This document shows, piece after piece, positions 53,420-62,938 of a stretch of DNA of 64,000 nt. The DNA is from Wenjunlia tyrosinilytica. Lineage in GTDB: Bacteria > Actinomycetota > Actinomycetes > Streptomycetales > Streptomycetaceae. The stretch lies in assembly GCF_014646055.1 (NCBI RefSeq), contig NZ_BMMS01000009.1, positions 124,001-188,000 of the forward strand, in the 5' to 3' direction. Within the stretch, counting starts at the first letter, position 1. Each line of letters opens with the position of its first letter. Both the position numbers and the translations under genes were made by a program. The notes beneath the pieces are model-generated. The model did no database searches, was not told the origin of the DNA, and saw only the letters and a list, made by a program, of their open reading frames with translations.

Positions 53420-53463
53420 CGTTGCCAAGAGTTCACCCTGGTGTCGGTGGTGGTTCACTCGTG
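53420..53463. promoter_or_regulatory. PHO box between phoR and phoU
   Basis: GTTCACCCTGG (53431) and GTTCACTCGTG (53453) are 11-bp direct repeat units of the PhoP consensus GTTCACC. A degenerate unit lies between them (TGTCGGTGGTG at 53442) and another precedes them (CGTTGCCAAGA at 53420). Spacing is exactly 11 bp. Confidence 0.75.
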
Positions 53464-53588
53464 GAGCCCTGCTGGGACAAACGGGCAACGCAGCGTTGAG
53501 GACACGCGGCGACACACGGCCATCGAAGGGGCAGACTCGGGGCTGAAAGGCGTGTCGAACGTGACCCAGGCACGAGGAAAGGAAGACA

Positions 53589-54251
53589 ATGCGCGACGCA
53601 TACCACGAGGAGCTGGACTCGATCGGTGACGGTCTGGTCGAGATGGCCCGGCTCGTCGGGTCCGCGATCGGCCGCGCCACGACCGCGCTCCTGGACGCCG
53701 ACCTGAAGATCGCGGAGAGTGTGATCGCCGCGGACGAGAAGGTCGACGACCTTCAGCGCGACCTGGAGCAGCGGGCGATCGCGCTGCTCGCCCGCCAGCA
53801 GCCCGTGGCCACCGACCTGCGGATCGTGGTGACCTCGCTGCGGATGAGCTCCGACCTCGAGCGGTGCGGCGACCTGGCCCGGCACGTGGCCAAGGTGGCC
53901 CGGCTGCGGTACCCGAACTCGGCCGTCCCCTCCGACCTGCATCCCACCATCCTGGAGATGGGGCAGCTCGCGCAGCGGCTCGTCGCCAAGGCGGGCCAGG
54001 TGATCACGACCAAGGACGTGGACGCCGCGATGCAGCTGGAGCAGGACGACGACGAGATGGACCTGCTGCACCGCACCCTCTTCCAGCACCTGCTGGACGA
54101 CCGGTGGAGCCACGGCATCGAGACGGCCGTGGACGTGACGCTGTGCGGCCGCTACTACGAGCGCTTCGCGGACCACGCGGTGTCGGTGGCCAAGCGCGTG
54201 GTGTACCTGGTGACGGGTGAGCACGCGGACGAGCTGACGACCACGGCCTGA
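53589..54251 (+). CDS. phoU: phosphate-system regulator PhoU
   Basis: 220 residues. Two PhoU repeats are seen: ELDSIGDGLVEMARLVGSAI with DLRIVVTSLRMSSDLERCGD, and LFQHLLDDRWSHGIETAVDV with YYERFADHAVSVAKRVVYL. PhoU links PhoR activity to phosphate transport in the cytoplasm. ATG 53589 follows GAAAGGAAG. The shared region with phoR holds a PHO box. Confidence 0.95.
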   Translation: MRDAYHEELDSIGDGLVEMARLVGSAIGRATTALLDADLKIAESVIAADEKVDDLQRDLEQRAIALLARQQPVATDLRIVVTSLRMSSDLERCGDLARHVAKVARLRYPNSAVPSDLHPTILEMGQLAQRLVAKAGQVITTKDVDAAMQLEQDDDEMDLLHRTLFQHLLDDRWSHGIETAVDVTLCGRYYERFADHAVSVAKRVVYLVTGEHADELTTTA

Positions 54252-54386
54252 GCAGCGCTCCGGGAAACGGTGCACCGGGGAGCGCGAGTGTCGATTTGCG
54301 CTCCAATGCGCCGTTGATGCGCCTACGGGGGATGGGTGTTCCCTGGAGGGTGGCAGCGTCGACCGCACCGCATTGGAGGGCATTCG

Positions 54387-54557
54387 ATGACCGACTCCCC
54401 CACTGTTCCTGGATCGCGTGACCAGCCTTCGACAGATCAGCCGACGCGGCTCGTCTCCACCCCGCTGCCGATTCTGGGAGCGTGCGGATGCGGGGCAGGC
54501 TGCGGCTGCGGGTGCCAGTCGGGTGGCTCCTGCCAGTGCGGCGGCTGCTGCGGCTGA
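54387..54557 (+). CDS. 56-residue protein with Cys/Gly-rich C-terminus
   Basis: ATG 54387 has GGAGGGC upstream. The first 30 residues are polar and unremarkable (MTDSPTVPGSRDQPSTDQP, LPILGACG), and the last 26 contain nine cysteines spaced as CGC, CGCGC, SC, QC and CC. That density suggests binding of a soft metal such as zinc or copper. It might instead be a ribosomal-peptide precursor core, though no modifying enzyme is nearby. It lies between phoU and a strong terminator. Function unknown. Confidence 0.7.
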   Translation: MTDSPTVPGSRDQPSTDQPTRLVSTPLPILGACGCGAGCGCGCQSGGSCQCGGCCG

Positions 54558-54615
54558 TCCTCCGAACAGACCGAACGAGCACGGACGACTACCGGACCCA
54601 TCACACTCCACGCAC

Positions 54616-54647
54616 GAAGGGCCCCACTCCACGGAGCGGGGCCCTTC
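54616..54647. terminator. terminator after the Cys-rich gene
   Basis: Ten-bp arms GAAGGGCCCC and GGGGCCCTTC, with an inner CTCC/GGAG, followed by TCTCG. It can serve phoU-side transcription and the convergent gpmA. Confidence 0.85.
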
Positions 54648-54739
54648 TCGCTGCGTCCCGAGCGCCGTCCAGTCGGCCCATGAACGGCGACGGCCCTCAT
54701 CTGCGCCGAACGCGCAGGTGAGGGTCATGATCACAAAGG

Positions 54740-55501
54740 CTACTTCTTCTTGCCCTGGTTCTTGACGGCCTCGATGGCCGCGGCGGCGGCGTCGGGGTCG
54801 AGGTATTTGCCGCCCTTCTCGACGGGGTGGAAGTCGCTGTCGAGCTCGTAGTACAGCGGGATGCCCGTCGGGATGTTCAGGCCGGCGATGTCGGCGTCGG
54901 AGATGCCGTCGAGGTGCTTGACCAGGGCCCGCAGGCTGTTGCCGTGGGCGGCGACCAGCACGGTGCGGCCCACCAGCAGGTCGGGGACGATGCCGTCGTA
55001 CCAGTACGGCAGCATGCGGTGGACGACGTCGCGCAGGCACTCCGTGCGCGGGCGCAGCTCCGGCGGGATCGAGGCGTAGCGGGCGTCGTTGGCCTGCGAG
55101 AACTCGCTGTCGTCGTCGATGGGCGGCGGCGGGACGTCGTAGGAGCGGCGCCAGAGCATGAACTGCTCCTCGCCGAACTCCTTGAGCGTCTGGGCCTTGT
55201 CCTTGCCCTGGAGCGCTCCGTAGTGGCGCTCGTTGAGGCGCCAGGAGCGCCGTACCGGGATCCAGTGGCGGTCGGCCTCGTTGAGGGCGAGCTGGGCGGT
55301 GCGGATCGCCCGGCGCTGGAGGGAGGTGTGGACGACGTCCGGGAGGAGCCCGGCGTCGCGAAGCAGTTCGCCGCCGCGGACGGCTTCCTTCTCCCCCTTC
55401 TCATTGAGGTTGACGTCGACCCAACCGGTGAACAGGTTCTTCGCGTTCCACTCGCTCTCGCCGTGGCGGAGGAGGATCAGCTTGTAAGCAGCGTCGGCCA
55501 T
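54740..55501 (-). CDS. gpmA: 2,3-bisphosphoglycerate-dependent phosphoglycerate mutase
   Basis: 253 residues. The catalytic His lies in [20 protein letters not shown] and the second in [17 protein letters not shown], with [11 protein letters not shown] and [14 protein letters not shown] between them. Full-length dPGM. It interconverts 3- and 2-phosphoglycerate in glycolysis. The C-terminus ends in a run of Lys (NQGKKK). Confidence 0.95.
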   Translation of the reverse strand: MADAAYKLILLRHGESEWNAKNLFTGWVDVNLNEKGEKEAVRGGELLRDAGLLPDVVHTSLQRRAIRTAQLALNEADRHWIPVRRSWRLNERHYGALQGKDKAQTLKEFGEEQFMLWRRSYDVPPPPIDDDSEFSQANDARYASIPPELRPRTECLRDVVHRMLPYWYDGIVPDLLVGRTVLVAAHGNSLRALVKHLDGISDADIAGLNIPTGIPLYYELDSDFHPVEKGGKYLDPDAAAAAIEAVKNQGKKK

Positions 55502-55627
55502 GGCCCGAGCTTATGCGACCCGCTCAAAACCCGGTGGTGCAGGTCCCCCTCCGACAGTAATGCCCACTACCGCCATTCACCACTTACGCCACCATGTGCG
55601 CCACGGGGTCCACGGGGGAGCCTCAGC

Positions 55628-56035
55628 ATGCCTTCAAGTCCTGCCGTATCCGGCCTCGGACGTGCCGTCCGCGAGACCGTCCCGGGCCTGCCCCGCCAGC
55701 CCTGGTGGCTGCGGACCAGCACCCTGGTCGGCTGATCGTCCTGCTCCAGATCCCGGTCACCCGGATCATCACCGGCCGCAGCCCCGCCAAGCTGCTCGCG
55801 CTCTCCGCACTGCTGTGCGGCTACGGCTTCGGGCCGACCGCGTTCGCCGGGTCGATGGGCGGCGGCCTGGTGCTCGACCGCTTCGGCGGCGCCACGCTGT
55901 GGAGCGCGAGCGCGGTCGTGGGCACGGTGGCCGCGCTCGGCTACTGGACCCTGCTGCGCACCCGCGCGAGCGCGGCGGCCGCGAAGCTCCGGGCCCCGAG
56001 CCCTGCCCGGCGCCGGAGGCGGCGGCCTAGGACTG
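55628..56035 (+). pseudogene. MFS transporter with internal deletions
   Basis: ATG 55628 opens an MFS-like N-terminus (GLPRQPWWLRTSTLVG), which hits a stop after about 35 codons. In the next frame, RLIVLLQIPVTRIITGRS and LLCGYGFGPTAFAGSMGGG continue as the middle and end of an MFS protein, finishing LGYWTLLRTRA. About two thirds of the 400 residues of such an exporter are missing, including most helices. The fragments join abruptly. Confidence 0.75.
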
Positions 56036-56097
56036 GCCGGGCCCTGGGGCGGCGCAGCGTTCCCGCCGAGCCTTCCGGCAGGAACCGGCGCCGGGGG

Positions 56098-56619
56098 TCA
56101 TTCGCCGGACGGGCGGCGGGAGGGGTCCGCCAGATGCGCGAACGCCTCCAGGTTCCGCAGGCTCTCGCCGCGCTTGACCCTCCAGTCCCACTCCTTGCGG
56201 ATGGAGGTGGCGAACCCCAGCTCCAGCAGGGTGTTGAAGCTGCCGTCCGCGTTCTCCAGCACCGTGCCGAGCAGCCGGTCCAGTTCCTCGGCGGTGACGG
56301 CGGCCAGGGCGAGCTTGCCCACGAGGAAGACGTCGCCGAGCCGGTCGATCGCGTAACTCACCCCGTACAGCCGGGTGTTGCGCTCCAGAAGCCAGCGGTA
56401 GACGGCCTCGTGGTTCTCGTCGGGACGGCGCACCACGAAGGCGTTGAGGGAGAGGGTGTGCCCGCCCACGACGAGCGAGCAGGTCGTGGAGAGCTTGCGG
56501 GTGCCGGGGAGAGTCACCACGAACGAGTACGGGTCGGGCCGCTCCCAGGCGAGCTCCGCGTCCTTCAGCGTGTCCTCGACAAGCTGTGCGACGCGCTCGC
56601 GCTCCTCCGTGTCACCCAT
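56098..56619 (-). CDS. YbjN-domain protein
   Basis: 173 residues. Family features are DPYSFVVTLPGTRKLSTTC, NAFVVRRPDENHEAVYRWL and YAIDRLGDVFLVGKLAL. YbjN proteins are soluble, chaperone-like in fold, and their role is undefined. It lies directly downstream of mshA (mshA stops 14 nt from its start) and probably belongs to that transcript. The conserved neighbourhood is its best clue. Confidence 0.85.
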   Translation of the reverse strand: MGDTEERERVAQLVEDTLKDAELAWERPDPYSFVVTLPGTRKLSTTCSLVVGGHTLSLNAFVVRRPDENHEAVYRWLLERNTRLYGVSYAIDRLGDVFLVGKLALAAVTAEELDRLLGTVLENADGSFNTLLELGFATSIRKEWDWRVKRGESLRNLEAFAHLADPSRRPSGE

Positions 56620-56632
56620 GGGGCGATGGTAG

Positions 56633-57979
56633 TCAGACGTGGACGGGTCGGCGTCCCGGGGCGGTCACGTCGGCGTACACATCGGCCATCGCCGAGGCCG
56701 ACGCGCCCCAGCCGAACGCCTCCGCGTGCCGTGCCGCCGCCTCCCCGAGGGAGCGGCGCAGCCGCGGCCGGTCCACGAAGCGGCGCAGCACCCTCGCGTA
56801 GTCGGCGGGGTCGTGCCCATCGACCAGGAATCCGGTGACCCCGTCGCGCACCGCCACCGGCAGTCCGCCGACCGCGGCCGCGACCACCGGGGTCCCGCAG
56901 GCCTGCGCCTCGATGGCCACGAGGCCGAAGGACTCGCTGTAGGAGGGGGTGACCAAGGTGGTGGCCGCGCGGTACCAGTCGGCGAGCTCGCGCTGGCCGA
57001 CCGGGGGCTGGAAGCGGACGACGTCGGCGATGCCGAGGCGGGCGGCGAGCTTGTGCAGATGCTCCGGCTTGGCCAGTCCCGTTCCGCTGGGACCGCCGAC
57101 GACCGGGACGACGAGCCGGTCGCGCAGGCCCGGGTCCTGTTCGAGCAGGACGGCGACCGCACGCAGCAGGACGTCGGGGGCCTTCAGCGGCTGTATCCGG
57201 CCCGCGAACAGCGGGATGACCGCGTCCTGCGGCAGTCCCAGCCTGCGGCGGGCGGCCGCACGGCCGTCCGCACGGCGGAAGAGGTCGAGGTTGACGCCGG
57301 GGTGGACGACCTCGATGCGGTCCGCGGGGGCGTCGTAGTGGAGGGCGAGTTCGTCCGCCTCCTCGGCGGTGTTGGCGATGAGCCGCTGGGCGGCGTCCAC
57401 GACCTGGGTCTCGCCGATGATCCGCGCGGCGGGCTCAGGGGTGTCCCCCTCGGCCAGGGCGGCGTTCTTGACCTTCGCCATGGTGTGCATGGTGTGCACC
57501 AGCGGCACCCCCCAGCGCTCGGCGGAGAGCCAGCCGACCTGCCCGGAGAGCCAGTAGTGGGAGTGCACGAGGTCGTAGTAGCCGGGCCGGTGGGAGGCCT
57601 CGGCCTGCAGAACGCCGTGGGTGAACGCGCACAGTTGCGCGGGCAGCTCCTCCTTGGCCAGTCCCTCGTAGGGGCCGGCGTCGACGTGCCGCACGAGCAC
57701 ACCGGGGGCGAGGTCAACGGTCGGCGGCAGCGCCCCGGTCGTGGCACGGGTGAAGATCTCCACCTCGACGCCGAGCTCGGCGAGCCGCTTGGACAGCTCC
57801 ACGATGTAGACGTTCATTCCGCCCGCGTCGCCCGTGCCGGGCTGGTGCAGCGGCGAGGTGTGGACGCTGAGCATGGCGACCCTGCGGGGTCTGCGCGAGT
57901 AGCCGGAGAAACGGCGACGCAGGGCCCTGGCGGGGCGTACGCCCGCGCGCCTGCCCAGCCGAGCAACGTGCTGGCTCAC
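56633..57979 (-). CDS. mshA: D-inositol-3-phosphate glycosyltransferase (mycothiol step 1)
   Basis: 448 residues. GT4 glycosyltransferase: N-terminal [21 protein letters not shown], donor-site [15 protein letters not shown] and [23 protein letters not shown] with the conserved Glu pair. MshA adds GlcNAc to inositol-3-phosphate, the first committed step to mycothiol. GTG 57979 has GGGAGG upstream and is followed by an Arg-rich leader. The [17 protein letters not shown] match is family-specific. Confidence 0.95.
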   Translation of the reverse strand: MSQHVARLGRRAGVRPARALRRRFSGYSRRPRRVAMLSVHTSPLHQPGTGDAGGMNVYIVELSKRLAELGVEVEIFTRATTGALPPTVDLAPGVLVRHVDAGPYEGLAKEELPAQLCAFTHGVLQAEASHRPGYYDLVHSHYWLSGQVGWLSAERWGVPLVHTMHTMAKVKNAALAEGDTPEPAARIIGETQVVDAAQRLIANTAEEADELALHYDAPADRIEVVHPGVNLDLFRRADGRAAARRRLGLPQDAVIPLFAGRIQPLKAPDVLLRAVAVLLEQDPGLRDRLVVPVVGGPSGTGLAKPEHLHKLAARLGIADVVRFQPPVGQRELADWYRAATTLVTPSYSESFGLVAIEAQACGTPVVAAAVGGLPVAVRDGVTGFLVDGHDPADYARVLRRFVDRPRLRRSLGEAAARHAEAFGWGASASAMADVYADVTAPGRRPVHV

Positions 57980-58219
57980 CTCGAGCGACCTCCCGTGTTG
58001 CGCCCCGAGCCACGCTGCCCGACAGCTGATGTGCTTGCCTGCCCACCTTTGCCCCCGCATGCGGACGGGGATGTCCACCGAAGCTGAACAGGCTGGAGGC
58101 CGCACACATTTCCTCGTTACCCAATCGTTACCATCGGATCGCGACAGGAGGCCGCACAAGGGCCGCCTCGGGTCACCTCGTGGCATAAGGGACGACCCGA
58201 GCGCCTTACGCTTCTGCGC

Positions 58220-59026
58220 ATGGACAAGCCGGTGGGGACGGTGACGCGGGGGACCACCAATCCCAACCGGTTGCGCCGCATGGATCGCTGGGTGGCCGCG
58301 TGCCACGCCGCGCCCCTTCGGCATGCGGTGGACCCGGTCGCCGTCGACCTCGGATACGGCGCGGCGCCCTGGACCGCCGTGGAACTGCTGGACCGGCTCA
58401 GGAGGGTCCGCCCCGACACCGAGGTGGTCGGCATCGAGATCGAGCCGGCCAGGGTGGCCGCGGCCGGACGCTTCGCGCGGCCCGGACTGTCGTTCCGGCG
58501 GGGCGGCTTCGAGGTGCCGCTGGGCGCGGGTCGGCGGCCCGTCCTGATCAGGGCGGCCAATGTGCTGCGCCAGTACGACGAGGGCGAGGTCGCCGCCGTG
58601 TGGGCGGCGCTGTGCTCGCGGCTGGCACCCGAGGGCCTGCTCGTCGAGGGGACCTGTGACGAGATAGGGCGGCGGCATGTGTGGGTCGCGCTCGGGCCGG
58701 AGGGGCCGCGCACCGTGACCTTCGCCGCACGGCTGGGCTCACTGGCGGCACCCTCCGACCTCGCCGAGCGGCTGCCCAAGGCGCTGATCCACCGCAATGC
58801 GCCCGGGGAGCCTGTGCACGCCTTCCTGCTCGACTTCGACCGGGCGTGGGCCGCGGCGGCGCCGTTCGGGGCGTTCGGCGCCCGCCAGCGGTGGGTGCAG
58901 GCGGTGCGCTCGCTGGCCGGGGCATGGCCGGTGGTGGACGGCCCGGCGCGCTGGCGGCAGGGCGAGGTCACCGTGGCGTGGAGCGCGCTCGCCCCGAGGG
59001 ACGGGGCCCTCTCGCTTCCGGTTTGA
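58220..59026 (+). CDS. class I SAM-dependent methyltransferase
   Basis: 268 residues, ATG start. The N-terminal [17 protein letters not shown] is the SAM-binding motif I, followed by [11 protein letters not shown] (acidic motif II), [10 protein letters not shown] and [10 protein letters not shown]. It transfers methyl from SAM to an unknown acceptor. It is divergent from mshA, and nothing ties it to mycothiol beyond position. Confidence 0.85.
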   Translation: MDKPVGTVTRGTTNPNRLRRMDRWVAACHAAPLRHAVDPVAVDLGYGAAPWTAVELLDRLRRVRPDTEVVGIEIEPARVAAAGRFARPGLSFRRGGFEVPLGAGRRPVLIRAANVLRQYDEGEVAAVWAALCSRLAPEGLLVEGTCDEIGRRHVWVALGPEGPRTVTFAARLGSLAAPSDLAERLPKALIHRNAPGEPVHAFLLDFDRAWAAAAPFGAFGARQRWVQAVRSLAGAWPVVDGPARWRQGEVTVAWSALAPRDGALSLPV

Positions 59027-59088
59027 CGCGGGCCGTGGCACCATCCGCCCACTGAGTGACGGACCATCAGATCATGGGGGGCCGTGCC

Positions 59089-60132
59089 ATGGGGAGGACA
59101 CCCGGATCCGCGGCGGGCCGTGCGGCCGCGGCGCTGGCGCTCTCGCTCACCTTCGCGCTCGGCGGCACGGCCGAGGCGGCTCCCGCGCCGGAGCGGCCCC
59201 TCACCCTCGAACAGCTCCGCGCGCGGGTGGACTCCCTCTACCGTGACGCCGAGCGCGCCACCGACGCCTACAACGGCGCCCAGCAGGAGATCGTCCGCCG
59301 GCAGAAGGACATCGTCACCCTCGCCCGCGCGATCGTCGCCGCGCAAAAGCGCGTCACCACGCTCAGGACCGAGATCGGCTCGTTCGCCCGCGCGCAGTAC
59401 CGCGGCTCGGGGATGTCCGCCGAGCTGGAACTGATGCTCTCCGCCGGCCCCGACGAGTACCTCGAGCGTGAGCCGCTGGTCCAAAAGGGCGCCCATGCCG
59501 CGGCGAGCGCCCTCTCCCGTTTCCGGCGGGCGAACCGCGAACTCGACGCCTACGCCAAATCCGCCACCGACCGGCTGAGCGGGCTCCAGCGGTCGCGGCG
59601 CGCCAAGGCCGCCGCGAGGAAGAGGATCATGACGCGGCTGGCCCGGGCCGAGACGCTGCTCTCCCGCCTGGAGACGCACGAGCGGGACCGTCTCCAGCGG
59701 CTCGAGGACGAGGCCGCGCACCGCTCCCAGGTGACCTGGCTCAAGAAGACCCCGGGCGTCGGTACCCACGGCCCGGTGTCGGACGCGGCCGGGCGGGCGG
59801 TGGCGTTCGCCAAGGCGCAGCTCGGCAAGCCGTACCGGTGGGGGGCGCAGGGACCGGACGCGTTCGACTGCTCGGGGCTGACCTCGCAGGCGTGGGCGGC
59901 GGCCGGGCGGCCGATCCCGCGCACGTCCCAGGCGCAGTGGGCCGCGCTGCCGCGTGTGCCGGTCACCGGTATGCGACCGGGCGATCTGATCGTCTACTTC
60001 CACGACGCCGGCCACGTCGCCCTCTACATCGGCGGTGGAGCGGTCATCCACGCCCCCCGGCCCGGCCGCTCGATCACCGTGGCGGGCGCGGGCTCCATGC
60101 CGATCCTGGGCGTTGTCCGCCCGGACGCGTGA
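59089..60132 (+). CDS. secreted NlpC/P60 peptidoglycan hydrolase
   Basis: 347 residues. A signal peptide (ALALSLTFALGGTAEAAPAP) is followed by a long coiled-coil region (about 30-210, LARAIVAAQKRVTTLRTEIG). The C40 peptidase domain has Cys in PDAFDCSGLTSQAW, His in HDAGHVALYIGGG and a third polar residue in VIHAPRPG. It cleaves peptide cross-links outside the cell. ATG 59089 follows GGGGGG by seven nt. Confidence 0.92.
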   Translation: MGRTPGSAAGRAAAALALSLTFALGGTAEAAPAPERPLTLEQLRARVDSLYRDAERATDAYNGAQQEIVRRQKDIVTLARAIVAAQKRVTTLRTEIGSFARAQYRGSGMSAELELMLSAGPDEYLEREPLVQKGAHAAASALSRFRRANRELDAYAKSATDRLSGLQRSRRAKAAARKRIMTRLARAETLLSRLETHERDRLQRLEDEAAHRSQVTWLKKTPGVGTHGPVSDAAGRAVAFAKAQLGKPYRWGAQGPDAFDCSGLTSQAWAAAGRPIPRTSQAQWAALPRVPVTGMRPGDLIVYFHDAGHVALYIGGGAVIHAPRPGRSITVAGAGSMPILGVVRPDA

Positions 60133-60146
60133 GGGGTGAGGAGTTC

Positions 60147-60208
60147 GCGGTGTCCACCGCTGGGGCGCTCGCGGTGTCCACCGCCGGGGCGCTCGCGGTG
60201 TCCACCAC
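60147..60208. repeat. 24-bp direct repeats
   Basis: GCGGTGTCCACCGCTGGGGC plus GCTC at 60147-60170 is repeated at 60171-60194 with one change, and a partial third copy starts at 60195. The array lies between the NlpC/P60 gene and the REC-PP2C gene. The surrounding gap 60133-60408 holds no gene. Confidence 0.9.
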
Positions 60209-60408
60209 GGCGCCGACTTCCTGTTGGGTGATGTCCTCGCGACCGGCGTGATGTTCGTCATGCCGCCGATGGTCCTGTCCGATCGCCAAATGGCGCTCCG
60301 ACCACCGCATATGCCATGGGCGGCATTACGCCATGCGACCCTCTCCCGCCCCGGCGGGCGGCTAGGGTCTGCGGCAATGCCCTCAGGGGAGCGAAGGATT
60401 TTTCGACG

Positions 60409-61677
60409 ATGACCAGCCCTGAACGGGAGATCGAACGGCTGCGGACCCCTGGCCTCGGGAGCCCGCTCCCAGCCGTGCCCAGGCAGCGCCAGGAGGAACC
60501 GGCGTCCGTGCCCGCGCAGTTCCCGCAGGACTGCCTGACGCTCCTCGTTGTCGGCGACGATCCGCAGGACGCGTTCACCGTCGAGCAGGCGCTGGCGGCC
60601 GCGGGCACCCGGGTGCGAATACGCCGGGCCCGCAACCTCACCGAGGTGGGCCGGCTCCTCACCGACGACGTGAACTGCATCATGCTCGATCTGGACCTGC
60701 CCGGACGCCAGGAGCTCGAGACGCTCCACGAGGTGCTGCGGCTCGCCCCGCGCACGGCGGTCCTCGGCATCACCGGCGAGGCGGACACGGGGCGCGGCGC
60801 CGAAGCGGTGCGGATCGGGGCGCAGGACTACCTCGTCAAGGGTGAGCTGGGCGGCAGCTGGCTGACCCGGGCCATCCGCTACGCGGTGGAGCGCAAAAGG
60901 GCCGACATCTCCCAGCGGCAGCTCGCCGAGTCCCGGCTCAGAGCCCGCGAGAACGCCCGCCTCGAACGCGGACTGCTGCCCAACCCCCTGCTCGGCGGCG
61001 CGGGACTGAGCTTCGCCGCCCGCTACCGCCCGGGCCGCAGCCGCTCGCTGCTCGGCGGGGACTTCTACGACACCGTCCGCTCCCCCGACGGCACCGTGCA
61101 CGCGATGATCGGCGATGTCTGCGGTCACGGCCCGGACGAGGCGGCGCTCGGCGTGGAGCTGCGTATCGCCTGGCGGGCACTGACCTTCGCCGGTATCGGC
61201 GGCGAGGAACTCCTGACAACGTTGCAACAGGTCCTCGAGGCCGAGCGCCCGGACGACGAGATCTTCGCGACGCTGTGCGCCGTGGACATCGCCCCGGACG
61301 CGCGCAGCGCCGATCTCTATCTGGCCGGCCACCCCGTTCCGCTGGTGAGCCGGGCGGGCTCAGCGCCCGAGCTGCTGCCGTACGAGGAGGGCGGTCCGGC
61401 GCTGGGCCTTCTGCCCGGCGGGCACTGGCCCCGGCGCAGGGTGGAGCTCGGCGACGCGTGGAGCCTGATGCTCTACACGGACGGCCTGATCGAGGGCCGG
61501 GTCGGCGAGGGATCGGCGCGCCTCGGACAGGACGGCATGGTCGACGTCATCGGCCGCCTGCTCCGCGAGGGGCTGAGCGGGCAGCATCTGCTGGACGCGG
61601 CGCTGGTCGAGGTCGAGCGGCTCAACGAGGGCGTGCTCACCGACGACGTCGCGATGGTGCTGCTCGACCGCGGCTGA
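60409..61677 (+). CDS. receiver-domain PP2C phosphatase (RsbU-like)
   Basis: 422 residues. A polar leader precedes the receiver domain (LLVVGDDPQDAF, phospho-acceptor in IMLDLDLPG, Lys in YLVKGEL). A short coiled coil (ADISQRQLAESRLRARENAR) links it to a PP2C domain with LLGGDFYD and IGDVCGHGPDEAALG, holding the metal-binding Asps. Such proteins dephosphorylate anti-sigma antagonists. No STAS-domain target or kinase is next to it. Confidence 0.9.
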   Translation: MTSPEREIERLRTPGLGSPLPAVPRQRQEEPASVPAQFPQDCLTLLVVGDDPQDAFTVEQALAAAGTRVRIRRARNLTEVGRLLTDDVNCIMLDLDLPGRQELETLHEVLRLAPRTAVLGITGEADTGRGAEAVRIGAQDYLVKGELGGSWLTRAIRYAVERKRADISQRQLAESRLRARENARLERGLLPNPLLGGAGLSFAARYRPGRSRSLLGGDFYDTVRSPDGTVHAMIGDVCGHGPDEAALGVELRIAWRALTFAGIGGEELLTTLQQVLEAERPDDEIFATLCAVDIAPDARSADLYLAGHPVPLVSRAGSAPELLPYEEGGPALGLLPGGHWPRRRVELGDAWSLMLYTDGLIEGRVGEGSARLGQDGMVDVIGRLLREGLSGQHLLDAALVEVERLNEGVLTDDVAMVLLDRG

Positions 61678-61760
61678 ACGACGAGCTGAACGGACCGGGG
61701 CAACAGACCGGGGCAACGGACCACGGGAACAGTCCGGCGGAACGGCCGCTCGACAAGCCC

Positions 61761-62120
61761 TTACCAGGGGCCGTACGGGCCCATGTGGTCGCCGTTGCCC
61801 CTCTTGCGTCCACCCGTGATCTGCTTGACCGCCGGACGGACGTCGACGACGTACACGATCGCGGCGATCAGGCCGATGATCGGCAGGAAGCTGCGGATGT
61901 CGAAGCCGAAGAACCAGTCGGTGAAGGTGAACAGGCCGAGGATGATCAGCCAGAACGGCTTGGTCTGCTTGCCCGCCGCGGTGAAGGCGTCCTTGCGGCG
62001 GAAGGCCGCGTCGACGAACGCGAACAGTTTGAAGACGAAGAGTGCGAAGCCGAGAATGACCAGCCCGTCCTCGAAGCGGGGGACCAGCTGCAGCTGGCCG
62101 GCGGCCATCATCACATTCAT
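61761..62120 (-). CDS. DUF2516 small membrane protein
   Basis: 119 residues with three hydrophobic helices (LVILGFALFVFKLFAFVDAA, FWLIILGLFTFTDWFFGF, FLPIIGLIAAIVYVVDV). The signatures AFRRKDAFTAAGKQTKPFW and DVRPAVKQITGG fit DUF2516, conserved in Streptomyces. ATG 62120 has GGAGGAG upstream. Function unknown. It lies downstream of the HBHA-like gene in the same direction. Confidence 0.88.
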   Translation of the reverse strand: MNVMMAAGQLQLVPRFEDGLVILGFALFVFKLFAFVDAAFRRKDAFTAAGKQTKPFWLIILGLFTFTDWFFGFDIRSFLPIIGLIAAIVYVVDVRPAVKQITGGRKRGNGDHMGPYGPW

Positions 62121-62285
62121 CGCTCCTCCACGAACGGCCGGGCACGGCTGGACTCACCGTACCCGTGCAACGGACCGGGCACCCGTGAGGTGCCCGGTCC
62201 AGCTTCGACCGTTCTGTCGCATCGGCCGTTCTGCCGCATCGGCCGTTCTGTGCCGTTGCGGTGCTCCGGTCGCCCGGCCGCCCGA

Positions 62286-62840
62286 TTACTCGGCGGACTT
62301 GGCCGGGGCGGTCTTCTTGGTGGCCGGCTTGCGTGCCGGGGCCTTCTTGGCGGCGGGCTCGGACCCGGCCGCGGAAGCGGAGCCGTTCTTCTTGGTCTGC
62401 GGGTCCGGCTCGATGGCGACGGCGACGTCCTCGACCTGCTCGGCGGCGTCGCCCCGCAGGTTGTTCACGACGACACGGCCGCGCTCGGCCAGCTCGTCGT
62501 AGGCCTCGCGGGCCTTGACCGCGGCCTCGGCGGCGCGGCCGACCTGCTGGAGGGCGAAGTCCTGAGCGGAGTCACGCAGCTGCTTGACGTCGACGGACGA
62601 CACGATCTCGTTGAACTTGACCTGGGCTTCCCGGGCGCGCTCGGAGACCTTCTCCGAGACGACCTTGGGGTCGGCACCGGCGCGCACCGCCGCGAACCGC
62701 TCGGGCGCCTCCGCGCGCAGCTTCTCGATGAGCACGGGTACCTCGCGGGCCTTCTCGACGCTCAGGTCGATGGTGCCGGCGACGGCGTAGAGCGGGGTGG
62801 GGTCGGTGAGGGTCTTGCGCAGGTCATCGGCGATGGCCAT
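62286..62840 (-). CDS. heparin-binding-hemagglutinin-like protein
   Basis: 184 residues. Opening LRKTLTDPTPLYAVAGTIDL is followed by helical, coiled-coil-like repeats. The C-terminal 40 residues are Lys/Ala/Pro-rich (AKKAPARKPATKKTAPAKS), as in mycobacterial HBHA, which binds polyanions. In Streptomyces such proteins are of uncertain role and have no signal peptide. It lies just downstream of the XRE gene in the same direction. Confidence 0.85.
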   Translation of the reverse strand: MAIADDLRKTLTDPTPLYAVAGTIDLSVEKAREVPVLIEKLRAEAPERFAAVRAGADPKVVSEKVSERAREAQVKFNEIVSSVDVKQLRDSAQDFALQQVGRAAEAAVKAREAYDELAERGRVVVNNLRGDAAEQVEDVAVAIEPDPQTKKNGSASAAGSEPAAKKAPARKPATKKTAPAKSAE

Positions 62841-62938
62841 GACGGGGGTCCTCCGTGACGTCTTGGGTGAGGGTTCTCGGGTGGGGGGATTTGGGGGATT
62901 TCGGCGGTTGGCTCAGGCGTGCGGGTCAGGCGTGCGGG

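Noticed and set aside
58117-61332. A very long open frame (more than 1000 codons) on the minus strand
   Set aside because: It is antisense to the methyltransferase, NlpC/P60 and REC-PP2C genes, and its translation is Arg/Gly/Ala-rich without motifs. Long shadow frames are normal at this GC.
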